Shown one piece after another: positions 27,285 to 36,325 of a stretch of DNA of 64,000 nt. The stretch comes from Thermotoga sp. KOL6 (GTDB lineage: Bacteria; Thermotogota; Thermotogae; Thermotogales; Thermotogaceae), in assembly GCF_002866025.1 (NCBI RefSeq), contig NZ_LNDE01000002.1, positions 62,001 through 126,000 of the forward strand. The letters are read 5' to 3'. Positions within the stretch are counted from its first letter, which is position 1. Each line of letters starts with the position of its first letter. Position numbers and translations under genes: made by a program. The notes under the pieces are model-generated. The model did not search any database, was not told the DNA's origin, and saw only the letters and a program-made list of their open reading frames with translations.

Positions 27285-28400
27285 TTGATACGAAAGGGAT
27301 TAGAAGGGGTCAAAATATGTAAAAGTTCCATTTGCTTTCTAGATGGAGAGAATGGAAGGCTCTATTATCGAGGAATCCCAGTGGAAGAGTTGGCTGAGAA
27401 ATCTTCTTTTGAGGAAACGGCTTATCTTTTGTGGTTTGGGAAACTTCCCACAAAAATAGAGTTGGAAAACTTCAGAAAAAAAATGGCAGAGTGCAGGGAG
27501 CTTTCAGACGAATCGGTAAGGATGCTGCACAATCTTCCGAAAGGACTTCATTACATAGACGTTTTGAAAATATTTCTCTCCATACAGGGTTCGACCGATG
27601 AAGTGGATGAGGATCTTGAAGATAAAGCCATAAAAATAGCCAGCGTTTTTCCAACCATTCTAGCTTATTACTACAGGTACTCTCAAGGAAAAGAAATAAT
27701 AAGGCCTAGAAAAGATCTTTCACACGTGGAAAATTTTTACTACATGATGTTTGGAGATACTAATGGGAAGGTTCACCTTTTAGAATCCACGTTCATCCTG
27801 CTGATGGAACAAGATATAAACGCTTCCACTTTTGCTGCTTTGGTGATAGCATCGACACTTTCTGATATGTACTCTTCCATTGTTGGTGCGCTGGGAGCTT
27901 TAAAAGGGCCGCTCCACGGTGGAGCGAGTGAGAAGGTACCACCTATGTTGGAAGAAATAGGAAACGAGGACAGAGTGGAAGCGTTCGTCCAGAAATGCCT
28001 TTCAGAGAAGAGAAAGATCATGGGGTTTGGGCATCGAGTTTACAGAACTTTCGACCCCAGAGCAGTCTACTTAAAAAAGGTTTTACAGGAGCATTTCTCT
28101 GAAAGCAGATTGTTTAAGATTGCCCAAAGATTAGAGGAATACATTGTTTCGAACAGAATCAAAAACATATATCCCAACGTGGATCTCTATTCCAGCATTC
28201 TTTTTGAAGAATTTGGATTTCCACGAAACATGTTTACTGCTCTGTTCGCCACTGCACGTGTCGTGGGTTGGACAGCCCATGTGATAGAGTACGTAAATGA
28301 CAACAAGTTGATCAGACCAACGAGTGAATACGTAGGACCTTTGAACGTTGAATACATTTCTATTGAGCGGAGGGATGAAGATGGGCAAAACTCTTGCTGA
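27285..28400 (+). CDS. gltA: Citrate synthase
   Basis: Condenses acetyl-CoA and oxaloacetate. 371 residues, the short type. Catalytic histidines are seen in GPLHGGASEKV and GFGHRVYRTFDPRA, and the aspartate-bearing segment NVDLYSSILFEEFGFP follows. The start is TTG 27285, five bases after GGAGGTG; a longer open frame from 27162 lacks a ribosome site. A 2-methylcitrate synthase role is possible on family grounds, but the following aconitase-type and proline genes favour citrate. It overlaps the next gene by 20 bases. Confidence 0.88.
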   Translation: MIRKGLEGVKICKSSICFLDGENGRLYYRGIPVEELAEKSSFEETAYLLWFGKLPTKIELENFRKKMAECRELSDESVRMLHNLPKGLHYIDVLKIFLSIQGSTDEVDEDLEDKAIKIASVFPTILAYYYRYSQGKEIIRPRKDLSHVENFYYMMFGDTNGKVHLLESTFILLMEQDINASTFAALVIASTLSDMYSSIVGALGALKGPLHGGASEKVPPMLEEIGNEDRVEAFVQKCLSEKRKIMGFGHRVYRTFDPRAVYLKKVLQEHFSESRLFKIAQRLEEYIVSNRIKNIYPNVDLYSSILFEEFGFPRNMFTALFATARVVGWTAHVIEYVNDNKLIRPTSEYVGPLNVEYISIERRDEDGQNSC

Positions 28401-29637
28401 AAAAATTTTCTCTGAACATGTTGGAAAAGATGTGAAAGCTGGAGATATTGTTATTGCGAAGGTGGACATCGCTATGGCCCAGGATGGAACAGGCCCGCTC
28501 ATGATAAAGGAGTTTAAAGAAATGGGATTCAAGGAGGTAAAGGTACCAAAGGCATTTCTTTTCATCGATCACGCTTCTCCGAGCCCAAAAAAGGAGCTTT
28601 CGAATTCACAAAAGATGATGAGAGAGTTTGGAAAAGAGATGGATGTAAGGGTTTACGATGCTGGTGATGGGATCTCTCATCAAATCCTTGCAGAAAGTTA
28701 TGTGAAACCAGGTGATCTTGTTGCTGGAGCGGATTCACATACTTGCACTGCTGGTGGTCTCGGTGCTTTTGGTACGGGGATGGGTTCCACAGATGTTGCT
28801 ATTATTTTCGGCTTAGGACAAAACTGGTTTAAAGTGCCTGAGACGATAAAGATTGTAATAAGTGGGAAACTTCAAAAAGGAGTTTATGCAAAGGACATAA
28901 TCTTGGAGATCGCAAGGCTTCTGAAAAGTGACGGAGCAACTTACAAAGCGTTGGAGTTTCACGGAGATTGTATTGAGGGTATGGAAGTGGAGGACAGACT
29001 CACTATTTCGAACATGGCAGTGGAAGTGGGGGCGAAAGCAGGGCTGATGCCTTCGGATGAAAAAACAAAAGAATTTTTGAAAAAAATGGGAAGAGAGGAG
29101 GATTTTAGGGAGCTCAAAGCAGACCCGGATGCAAATTACGAAATGGAAGTGGAGATAGATGCTTCTTCACTCGAACCACTTATTTCGTTCCCACACTACG
29201 TAGACAATGTAAAAAAGGTAAGTGAAGTCGAGAAAGAGAAAATAAAGATAGATCAGGTTTTCATTGGAACGTGTACAAACGGCAGGTTACAAGACCTCGA
29301 AATCGCATTGAGGATTTTGGAGAAACACGGGAAACATCCAGATGTTAGGCTTATAGTTGGACCCGCTTCGAGGAAGGTTTACATGGATGCTCTTGAGAAA
29401 GGCATCATAAAGAAATTTGTTGAACTAGGAGCAGCCGTTATACCTCCTGGCTGTGGTCCGTGTGTTGGTATACACATGGGTGTGCTTGGAGATGCGGAGA
29501 GAGTTCTTTCTACACAAAATAGAAATTTCAAGGGTAGGATGGGGAATCCAAATGCGGAGATTTATCTTGCGTCTCCAGCTACAGCAGCTGCTACAGCGAT
29601 AACTGGATACGTAACGGATCCCAGGAGATTCATTTGA
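28381..29637 (+). CDS. Aconitase-family hydro-lyase, large subunit (LeuC/HacA type)
   Basis: 4Fe-4S hydro-lyase large subunit, 418 residues from ATG 28381 (GGAGG lies 6 bases before it). Cluster cysteines lie in GTCTNGR and in PPGCGPC; the stretch ADSHTCTAGGLGAFGTG is the family hallmark. Two-subunit members include isopropylmalate isomerase, homoaconitase and dimeric aconitases. Directly after citrate synthase the likely substrate is citrate or isocitrate, though annotation pipelines would call it LeuC. Its small subunit is the next gene. Confidence 0.88.
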   Translation: MGKTLAEKIFSEHVGKDVKAGDIVIAKVDIAMAQDGTGPLMIKEFKEMGFKEVKVPKAFLFIDHASPSPKKELSNSQKMMREFGKEMDVRVYDAGDGISHQILAESYVKPGDLVAGADSHTCTAGGLGAFGTGMGSTDVAIIFGLGQNWFKVPETIKIVISGKLQKGVYAKDIILEIARLLKSDGATYKALEFHGDCIEGMEVEDRLTISNMAVEVGAKAGLMPSDEKTKEFLKKMGREEDFRELKADPDANYEMEVEIDASSLEPLISFPHYVDNVKKVSEVEKEKIKIDQVFIGTCTNGRLQDLEIALRILEKHGKHPDVRLIVGPASRKVYMDALEKGIIKKFVELGAAVIPPGCGPCVGIHMGVLGDAERVLSTQNRNFKGRMGNPNAEIYLASPATAAATAITGYVTDPRRFI

Positions 29638-29650
29638 AGGAGGGCAGAGT

Positions 29651-30151
29651 ATGATAAAGGGAAAGGTTTGGAAATTCGGTGACAACATTTCCACCGATCA
29701 TATAGCGCCAGGAAGGTACTTTCATTTGAGAAACAACCTTGAGGAGCTTGCAAAACATGTTTTGGAGGATGCAATGGAAGATTTTGCGAAGAGAGTTAAG
29801 AAAGGGGACATCATAGTTGCTGGAAAAAACTTTGGACTTGGGTCTTCCAGGGAACATGCAGCGCGAATCATAAAAATTGCTGGTGTTTCCTGTGTTGTAG
29901 CTAAGTCTTTCGCCAGAATTTTCTACAGAAATGCTTTCAATGTGGGTCTTCCTCTTATAGAGTTGAAAGAAGTGGATGAAATCAACCAAGGTGATGAGCT
30001 CGAGATAGACCTAGAAAACGGGATTTTAAAGGATCTTACCACGGGCAAAGAGTACAGATTCAATCCTATACCTAGATTCCTTCTTGAAATATTGAAGGAG
30101 GATGGGATCGTTAATTACTTGAAAAAACATGGTACGTTCCCGAGGGTCTAA
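29651..30151 (+). CDS. Aconitase-family hydro-lyase, small subunit (LeuD/HacB type)
   Basis: 166-residue swivel-domain subunit partnering the large subunit 13 bases upstream. Motifs: GDNISTDHIAPGRY at the N-terminus, and GKNFGLGSSREHA, which contacts the substrate carboxylates. The specificity loop reads YFHLRNN, not a clear match to the loops I know for isopropylmalate (YLR-type) or homoaconitate enzymes, so substrate is left open. Start ATG 29651 after AAGGAGGG. Confidence 0.87.
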   Translation: MIKGKVWKFGDNISTDHIAPGRYFHLRNNLEELAKHVLEDAMEDFAKRVKKGDIIVAGKNFGLGSSREHAARIIKIAGVSCVVAKSFARIFYRNAFNVGLPLIELKEVDEINQGDELEIDLENGILKDLTTGKEYRFNPIPRFLLEILKEDGIVNYLKKHGTFPRV

Positions 30152-30164
30152 GGGGGGAAGAGCC

Positions 30165-31418
30165 GTGGATGAACTCCTTGAGAAGGCTAAGAAAGTGAAA
30201 GAAGCATGGGAAAAGTTGAGAAGCGTGGAGACGAAAAAGAAGAACGAAGCTATAAAGAAAATAGCGGAAAAACTCGATAAGAAGAGAAATGAGATCTTGG
30301 AAGCGAACAAAGAAGATGTAAAAAAAGCTCGAGCAAGAGGTGTGAAAGAATCTCTTGTGGACAGGCTCGTGTTGAACAATAAGAGAATCGATGGAATGAT
30401 AGAAGCGTGTGAAACGGTTGTTAAATTAAAAGATCCTGTTGGGGAAGTCATCGACTCTTGGGTGAGGGAAGACGGACTCAGAATCGCACGTGTGCGAGTT
30501 CCCATAGGCCCTATAGGAATTATTTATGAATCCAGACCCAATGTTACTTTGGAAACTTCAATTCTTGCTTTGAAAAGCGGGAACACAATTCTTCTCAGAG
30601 GTGGTTCAGATGCTTTGAACTCCAACAAAGCTATTGTTTCGGTTATGAAAGAAGCTCTTAGAGAATCGGAGATACCAGAAAGCTCCGTAGAATTCATAGA
30701 GAACACAGACAGATCTCTTGTTCTCGAAATGATCCGTCTCAGGGAGTATTTATCCCTTGTCATCCCCCGTGGGGGCTATGGACTTATAAGTTTCGTTCGT
30801 GATAATGCCACCGTTCCTGTTTTAGAAACGGGAGTAGGAAATTGCCATATCTTCGTTGATGAGAGTGCAAATTTAGAGAAAGCAATTTCCGTTATCGTCA
30901 ACGCCAAAACTCAGAGGCCGGGAACATGCAATGCCGCTGAAAAATTGCTCGTTCATGAAAAGATCGCAAAAGAATTCTTACCGATAATCGTTGAGGTGTT
31001 GAAAAATCATGGAGTAGAAGTGAGAGGTTGTGAGAAAACAAGGAAAATTGTCTCTGACGTAATACCGGCAACTGATGAAGATTGGTCCACCGAGTATCTC
31101 GATATGATAATAGCGATAAAGGTAGTTAAGGACGTGAACGAAGCAATAGAGCACATAAAAAAATATTCTACTGGACATTCTGAGTCAATCTTGACAGAAA
31201 ATTACTCGAATGCCAAGAAATTTGTATCAGAAATAGATGCTGCGGCTGTTTATGTGAACGCTTCCACTAGATTCACCGATGGAGGACAGTTTGGATTCGG
31301 AGCTGAAATCGGCATCAGTACACAGAGATTTCATGCGAGGGGACCAGTTGGTTTGAGAGAGCTCACTACGTACAAGTTTGTTGTGCTTGGCGATTATCAT
31401 GTGAGGGAACAGTTGTGA
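30165..31418 (+). CDS. proA: Gamma-glutamyl phosphate reductase
   Basis: Second step of proline synthesis: NADPH reduction of glutamyl 5-phosphate to the semialdehyde. 417 residues. The catalytic cysteine is C255 in RPGTCNAAEKL. The start is GTG 30165, five bases after AGGGGGGAAG; a longer open frame into the upstream gene has no support. The sequence agrees with my memory of T. maritima ProA. It overlaps proB by 4 bases (GTGA). The order proA-proB is the reverse of the commoner proBA. Confidence 0.95.
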   Translation: MDELLEKAKKVKEAWEKLRSVETKKKNEAIKKIAEKLDKKRNEILEANKEDVKKARARGVKESLVDRLVLNNKRIDGMIEACETVVKLKDPVGEVIDSWVREDGLRIARVRVPIGPIGIIYESRPNVTLETSILALKSGNTILLRGGSDALNSNKAIVSVMKEALRESEIPESSVEFIENTDRSLVLEMIRLREYLSLVIPRGGYGLISFVRDNATVPVLETGVGNCHIFVDESANLEKAISVIVNAKTQRPGTCNAAEKLLVHEKIAKEFLPIIVEVLKNHGVEVRGCEKTRKIVSDVIPATDEDWSTEYLDMIIAIKVVKDVNEAIEHIKKYSTGHSESILTENYSNAKKFVSEIDAAAVYVNASTRFTDGGQFGFGAEIGISTQRFHARGPVGLRELTTYKFVVLGDYHVREQL

Positions 31419-32470
31419 AAGTTGTGGTTAAAGTTGGAAGTAATCTTCTCGTAAGTGGTTCAGGATTGAGAAAATCTTACATTGCTGAACTCTGTAGAGA
31501 GATCGCCTACTTAAAGCAAGAGGGTCACGATGTGGCTATTATAACTTCTGGTGCTCGTGCTGCTGGATTTACTTATCTCGGTAAGAGAAAGAGAGCCCAG
31601 GATCTTCACACGAAACAAGCCTTGTGTGCAGTAGGACAAGTACAGCTCATGAAGGTCTACGAGACTGCCTTCGATCTTTATGGTGTGAAAATCGCTCAGA
31701 TTCTCCTCACAAGGGATACGTTTTCGAACAGAAAAAGGTATTTGAATCTCCGAAATACACTCATAGGTCTTTCCGAGTTCAATGTTATTCCTATAGTGAA
31801 TGAAAACGATACTGTTGCGACGGAAGAGATCACCTTGGGTGACAACGATACTCTTGCTGCCATGTTTTCAATAGCATGGAATGCAGATTTATTGGTACTT
31901 TTTACAGTGGTAGACGGTGTTGTAGGAATAGATGGAAAAGTTATAGAGAAGTACGATCAAGACGTTGAATTAAAAAATTTGGGGAAAAGTAAGTGGGGAA
32001 CTGGTGGTATAAAGTCGAAAGTAGAGAGTGCCCTCGTGGCTTCTCAGTGTGGTGTTAGAGTGAGTATATGTAACGGTAACGATGTTTCGAATCTCACAAA
32101 GCTTGTGAACGGAGAATCTGTGGGTACGATGTTCGAACCAAAACAAAAATTGAGGGCCAAGAAGGCGTGGATTGCGTTTTTATCGGAACCAAACGGCAAA
32201 ATTTATGTGAACGAAGGGGCAGAACAAGCGCTTAAGGAAGGGAACAGTTTGTTGCCAGTTGGAGTTCTTCGTGTTGAAGGAACTTTCGATGTGGGAGATG
32301 TTGTTGAAATTGTGAATGAGAAGGAAGAACTTGTAGGAAAAGGAATTGTGAACTATTCTTCGATTGATCTTGAAAAGATAGCAGGTCATAAGACCTCGGA
32401 GTTGAAGAAAATACTAGGGTATGAGGGTAGTAAGGTGGTAATTCACATAGACAACATGTGGGTAGTGTGA
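31415..32470 (+). CDS. proB: Glutamate 5-kinase
   Basis: First step of proline synthesis. 351 residues: an amino-acid kinase domain (KVGSNLL, ITSGARAAG, VNENDTVAT, KWGTGGIKSK) followed by a C-terminal PUA domain from about residue 250. GTG start overlapping the proA stop, so coupled. The kinase domain is where proline feedback acts in known enzymes. Last gene of the citrate synthase operon, closed by a strong terminator. proC is not in the window. Confidence 0.94.
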   Translation: MKVVVKVGSNLLVSGSGLRKSYIAELCREIAYLKQEGHDVAIITSGARAAGFTYLGKRKRAQDLHTKQALCAVGQVQLMKVYETAFDLYGVKIAQILLTRDTFSNRKRYLNLRNTLIGLSEFNVIPIVNENDTVATEEITLGDNDTLAAMFSIAWNADLLVLFTVVDGVVGIDGKVIEKYDQDVELKNLGKSKWGTGGIKSKVESALVASQCGVRVSICNGNDVSNLTKLVNGESVGTMFEPKQKLRAKKAWIAFLSEPNGKIYVNEGAEQALKEGNSLLPVGVLRVEGTFDVGDVVEIVNEKEELVGKGIVNYSSIDLEKIAGHKTSELKKILGYEGSKVVIHIDNMWVV

Positions 32471-32471
32471 A

Positions 32472-32495
32472 AAGGCCCGCGCAGGCGGGCTTTTT
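32472..32495. terminator. Bidirectional terminator between proB and transaldolase
   Basis: GCCCGC (32475-32480), loop GCAG, GCGGGC (32485-32490), followed by TTTTT; AAAG on the other side gives CTTTTC for the minus-strand gene. Confidence 0.8.
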
Positions 32496-33150
32496 ATTTT
32501 TTCAAGTTTTCTAAATATTTCTTCCAGTCGCTCATAAATCTTTCTATTCCCAAGTCCGTCATTGGATGTTTAAAGAGTTTTTCGAGAACGGAAAACGGCA
32601 TGGTAACAATGTCTACTCCCATAAGAGCCGCTTCCACAACATGCATGGGATGTCTAATGCTCGCTGCGATTATCTCTGTTTCAAAACCGTAGTTATTGTA
32701 GATTTCAATGATCTCTCCGAGCATTCGCATTCCATCGTTTGAAAGATCGTCCATCCTTCCAATGAAAGGACTTACGTAAGTTGCACCCGCTTTTGCAGCT
32801 AAGATAGCTTGCGCCGGGCTGAACACGAGCGTTACATTCGTTTTTATTCTCTCGACAGAGAGAGTTTTTACCGCCTTGATACCATCTGGAGTCATCGGTA
32901 TTTTGATCACCACATACTCGCTGAGTTGAGCAAGCTCTCTTGCTTCTTTGACCATGCCTTCGTAATCAAGAGAAACAACCTCCGCAGAAACAGGACCTTT
33001 CACAAGTTCGCAAATTTCTTTCACTCTCTGTTTGAATTCTGCTCCCTCTTTGGAAATCAACGTTGGATTCGTCGTGACACCATCGACTATTCCCCATTCG
33101 ACACCTTTTTGAATTTCTTCTAAGTTCGCTGTATCTAAGAAGATCTTCAT
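32494..33150 (-). CDS. tal: Transaldolase, small fructose-6-phosphate aldolase-like type
   Basis: TIM-barrel Schiff-base enzyme of 218 residues, the same size as the T. maritima protein. K83 in [11 protein letters not shown] is the expected Schiff-base lysine; TTNPTLI and [12 protein letters not shown] are family motifs. The start is ATG 33150, 3 bases after GGAGGTGAT; an upstream ATG five codons earlier is less well placed. Role: non-oxidative pentose phosphate pathway; fructose-6-phosphate aldolase activity is an alternative in this small subgroup. Confidence 0.93.
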   Translation of the reverse strand: MKIFLDTANLEEIQKGVEWGIVDGVTTNPTLISKEGAEFKQRVKEICELVKGPVSAEVVSLDYEGMVKEARELAQLSEYVVIKIPMTPDGIKAVKTLSVERIKTNVTLVFSPAQAILAAKAGATYVSPFIGRMDDLSNDGMRMLGEIIEIYNNYGFETEIIAASIRHPMHVVEAALMGVDIVTMPFSVLEKLFKHPMTDLGIERFMSDWKKYLENLKK

Positions 33151-33205
33151 TCTATCACCTCCCAAGAGTTATTATCTCTTATCCTCTTTAAAGATCCACT
33201 GAAAA

Positions 33206-33225
33206 ATTATGAAAAGTATCATAAT
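33206..33225. repeat. Short inverted repeat between the sugar kinase and transaldolase genes
   Basis: ATTATGA, 6 bases, TCATAAT, overlapping the stop of the sugar kinase gene and about 55 bases before the transaldolase start. AT-rich, so either an operator, a weak hairpin or part of a promoter; I cannot decide. Confidence 0.3.
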
Positions 33226-34166
33226 ATCTGGTTTGAGAGAAAATTTTCAACCTCTTCTTTTGTAGGCATCGCATCTACCCCTCCAATTCTTGTGATAACG
33301 ATAGCGGCGATTGCATTTGCAAATCTTGCCATCTCTGCTGCATCCTCGACTGTTGTAGGTTTCCTTTCCAAGTATTTGTGAATCAAACCTGCGGTAAAAG
33401 AGTCTCCACATCCCGTTGCATCGACTGGTTTTACCTTGAAAGCAGGCACGTGTTTTACTTCTCCTTTGAATTTTATAAGGCACCCCTTTTCACCCATGGT
33501 CACAAAAAGCAGCCCATCTTCTCTTGTTGGTATTTTTCCTATAGCTTTTTCTGGATTTTCCTGAAAAATGTATTCCAAATCTTTATCACTGAGCTTTACT
33601 ATATCTACTTTCGAAGAGATCTCGAGAAAATCTTTCACAAAAAGATCTTTGCTTTCAATGAGAGAAGCTCTCACGTTTGGATCATAGGAAACAGGTTTAC
33701 CTACTTTTAGGAAATCCTCCATCACTTTCAGGTAGGTACTTCGAGAGGGCTCTACAGCGAGCGAATAAGATCCCACATGGAGAAAAGAAAAATCTTTTGG
33801 ATCCAACTTCACTTCATCGGGTCTTAAATTAGTATCTGCGGGATTTTCCCTGAAAAACACAAAATCAGGGTTTCCCGCTTCGTCTCTTGCAACGAAAGCT
33901 AGCGTGGCTTTACAAGTTGGATCGACAACGATCTGGGATGTATCGATACCTTCTTTTTTTATCACCTGAAAAAGAAATTGGGAGAATTGGTCTCCCCCTA
34001 GCTTTCCAAGGAAGGCTACTTCTCTTCCCAACCTTTTCAACGCAACTGCGACGTTCAAAGGCGAACCTCCCGCTTTTTTTCTGAAGAGGTCACTTTGCGA
34101 GAGATTTGCACCCTTGTTTTCTGAAATGAAATCTACTACGACTTCACCTGTGCAAAGTATTTTCAT
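33219..34166 (-). CDS. PfkB-family sugar kinase (fructokinase-like)
   Basis: Ribokinase-family kinase, 315 residues from ATG 34166 after GAAGGAGG. Both PfkB signatures are visible: GGSPLNVAVAL near residue 40 and the C-terminal DATGCGDSFTAG with the catalytic aspartate. It resembles what I recall as a T. maritima fructokinase. Next to transaldolase, a zinc dehydrogenase and a LacI regulator, it may belong to a polyol or ketose route. The exact sugar is not determined. Confidence 0.88.
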   Translation of the reverse strand: MKILCTGEVVVDFISENKGANLSQSDLFRKKAGGSPLNVAVALKRLGREVAFLGKLGGDQFSQFLFQVIKKEGIDTSQIVVDPTCKATLAFVARDEAGNPDFVFFRENPADTNLRPDEVKLDPKDFSFLHVGSYSLAVEPSRSTYLKVMEDFLKVGKPVSYDPNVRASLIESKDLFVKDFLEISSKVDIVKLSDKDLEYIFQENPEKAIGKIPTREDGLLFVTMGEKGCLIKFKGEVKHVPAFKVKPVDATGCGDSFTAGLIHKYLERKPTTVEDAAEMARFANAIAAIVITRIGGVDAMPTKEEVENFLSNQIL

Positions 34167-34224
34167 GGCGACAACCTCCTTCAATATGATTTCTGTAGTA
34201 GAGTATACATATGGGGGTGAGATC

Positions 34225-35184
34225 ATGAAGTCTCTTTTTATAGAGAGACCTAAGAGTGCAAAGATCGTCGAAGCGGAAATTCCTTCTCCTCAAAAGGGAC
34301 AAGCTCTTGTGAAGGTGCTCGCCTGTGGCATTTGTGGAACAGATTATAAGATCTTCTCTGGAGAGACGGAGGCGATTTATCCTATTGTACCTGGCCATGA
34401 GATAGTGGGGATTGTAGAGTCTTCTGAAATCTTTGAAAGGGGTCAGATGGTGGTGATTGATCCGAATAGATCGTGTGGGAAATGTGATTATTGTAAAAAA
34501 GGTAAGCCAAACCTTTGTGAAAATCTTCGAGCGACTGGCGTAACAGAAACAGGAGGGTTTTCGGAGTACGTACTTGTTGAAGAGAATCAGATTTATCCCG
34601 TAGAAAAGATACCTGCTGAGAGAGCCGTATTTGCAGAGCCTCTTTCCTGTGTGCTCCATGGTGTGAAAAAGGTGAAGCACGAGTCTTTTGATCGTATTCT
34701 CATCGTTGGAGCGGGTGCAATAGGTACGATGTTTGGCCTGATTTTCAAAAAGATCTTTCCTGGGGCAGAAATCGTTCTTGTTGAAAGAAATTCCAAGCGC
34801 GCACAATTTGTTGCGCAAACGTTTGATTTGAAAGTAGAAGAACCAAGGGGTTTTTACGAACTGACGGTGGAATGCTCCGGAAGCATTGACGGATTTGAAC
34901 TGTGCTTCAATCATCTGAGAGTTGGCGGTACCCTCCTTCTTTTCAGTGTTATTTCGAAAGATAAAACTTCCAAGGTGTCACCGTTTGAAATTTACAAGAA
35001 AGAATTGAAAATTTTAGGATCATACTTGAACCCATTCATCATGAAGGACGCAGTGAGAATGATAGAGTCCAACGAGTTTCCTTTTGAAAAACTTGTCACA
35101 GACAGAGTGAATCTTGAAGGAGTCAAATCCTATCTCGAAACACACAAGAAAGCACTGATGAAAGGAGTTTTTATCCCCGGATAG
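34225..35184 (+). CDS. Zinc-dependent alcohol/polyol dehydrogenase
   Basis: Medium-chain dehydrogenase of 319 residues, start ATG 34225 after GGGGGTGAG. Catalytic zinc ligands C34 and H58-E59 (CGICGTD, GHEIVG). Structural zinc cysteines C84, C87, C90 and C98. NAD site GAGAIGTMFG. Divergent from the sugar kinase, with only 58 bases between starts, so they may share control. Sorbitol- or threonine-dehydrogenase-like enzymes have this layout; a polyol or sugar alcohol is the likely substrate. Its end overlaps the convergent LacI gene by 14 bases. Confidence 0.87.
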   Translation: MKSLFIERPKSAKIVEAEIPSPQKGQALVKVLACGICGTDYKIFSGETEAIYPIVPGHEIVGIVESSEIFERGQMVVIDPNRSCGKCDYCKKGKPNLCENLRATGVTETGGFSEYVLVEENQIYPVEKIPAERAVFAEPLSCVLHGVKKVKHESFDRILIVGAGAIGTMFGLIFKKIFPGAEIVLVERNSKRAQFVAQTFDLKVEEPRGFYELTVECSGSIDGFELCFNHLRVGGTLLLFSVISKDKTSKVSPFEIYKKELKILGSYLNPFIMKDAVRMIESNEFPFEKLVTDRVNLEGVKSYLETHKKALMKGVFIPG

Positions 35185-36190
35185 TTTTAACGGACGATCG
35201 TTCTATGAATTTCACTTTTAGAACAACTTGCATCGGTTGATTTTCTCTTTTTTTATTTTTCAACTTATTCAACAGTATCGTTGCTGCGATCAATCCTATT
35301 TGCTGGGGATCTTGTTTTACGCATGTTATTGGAGGGTCAAAAATTTCATTCCAATAGGCATCATCAAAACTGATTATTGATATTTCTTCGGGTATTTTGA
35401 GCTTCATTTCTCTTGCTGCTTTCAAGACTCCCAATGTCATGAGATTGTTACCAACAACAACAGCCGTCGGTCGATCTTCAGAGGCCATGATGTTTATGAA
35501 AGCGTCGTGAGCAAAATATTCGTTGGAATGACCATCTTTGAGCCATTCTTCTCTTGTTTCAATATAGTCCTTGTATTTCAAAAAGGCTTTTAATCGCATT
35601 TCTCCTGTAAATGTTCCTCTTAATGGATATATAAAGGCGATCTTTCTGTGCCCTTTCGATATGAGATACTCCATGATCGCCTTCATTCCTTCCTCGTTGT
35701 CTGAAATAACGTAGTCTGTATCGACTCCTTCTACTATCCTGTCAAAGAACACCAAGGGAATTTTGTAATCTTCTATAACTGCTTTGAACAAATCTTTGTT
35801 CGATTTAACATAAACAGGTGCTGCTAGTATTCCCTCCACACGTTGATTTATAAGGGTTTTTATTTGTTCTGCTTCTTTTTCGGGATCATCGTCAGTCGAA
35901 CAGAGGAGAAGTCTGTATCCAAGGTGAAATAACGATTTTTCCATACTTGCTACTACTTCTGCAAAAAAGCTGCCGCTTAGTTCTGGAATGAGTACACCTA
36001 TCGTCTTCGTTGTTCCTTTTTTCAAAGCAACTGCTAGAGGATCGGGATGATACCCCATTTCTTTTGCTGTTTCAACAATTTTTTCTCTCAAACGTTTGCT
36101 TACACCTGGTTTTCCCGATAAAGCTCGAGAAACAGCGGACACTGAGACTCCCAATTTATTTGCTATGTCTTTCATTGTAACTTTTCTCAT
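35171..36190 (-). CDS. LacI-family transcriptional regulator
   Basis: 339 residues with an N-terminal helix-turn-helix (TMKDIANKLGVSVSAVSRALSG, residues 5-26) and a hinge helix (PLAVALKKG, near 52-60). These are followed by a periplasmic-binding-protein-like sugar domain. ATG after GGAGGGAAGGG. Divergent from the cupin/ABC transporter/fucosidase operon that starts 136 bases away, and the likely repressor of it. A minus-strand TATAAT (36219-36224 region) may be its own -10 box. Confidence 0.93.
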   Translation of the reverse strand: MRKVTMKDIANKLGVSVSAVSRALSGKPGVSKRLREKIVETAKEMGYHPDPLAVALKKGTTKTIGVLIPELSGSFFAEVVASMEKSLFHLGYRLLLCSTDDDPEKEAEQIKTLINQRVEGILAAPVYVKSNKDLFKAVIEDYKIPLVFFDRIVEGVDTDYVISDNEEGMKAIMEYLISKGHRKIAFIYPLRGTFTGEMRLKAFLKYKDYIETREEWLKDGHSNEYFAHDAFINIMASEDRPTAVVVGNNLMTLGVLKAAREMKLKIPEEISIISFDDAYWNEIFDPPITCVKQDPQQIGLIAATILLNKLKNKKRENQPMQVVLKVKFIERSSVKTIRG

Positions 36191-36255
36191 TTCCCTTCCC
36201 TCCTTGATTTCAGAATAGATTATATCACAGCTTTAAAGATTATATAAATTTACTC

Positions 36256-36285
36256 TTGACTTTTCTTTAAGAGATATGATAGAAT
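36256..36285 (+). promoter_or_regulatory. Predicted promoter of the cupin/ABC/fucosidase operon
   Basis: TTGACT (36256-36261), 18 bases, TAGAAT (36280-36285). A transcript from here would begin near 36292, about 34 bases before the cupin ATG. Confidence 0.65.
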
Positions 36286-36289
36286 GCTA

Positions 36290-36305
36290 TCGAAAACGTT
36301 TGAGT
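36290..36305. promoter_or_regulatory. Candidate LacI-family operator
   Basis: An AAACGTTT core (36294-36301) with the central CG step typical of LacI-family operators. It sits exactly at the predicted transcription start, where a bound repressor would block initiation. Flanking bases are only partly symmetric. Confidence 0.5.
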
Positions 36306-36325
36306 TACAAAAAGGGGGTTAAAAG

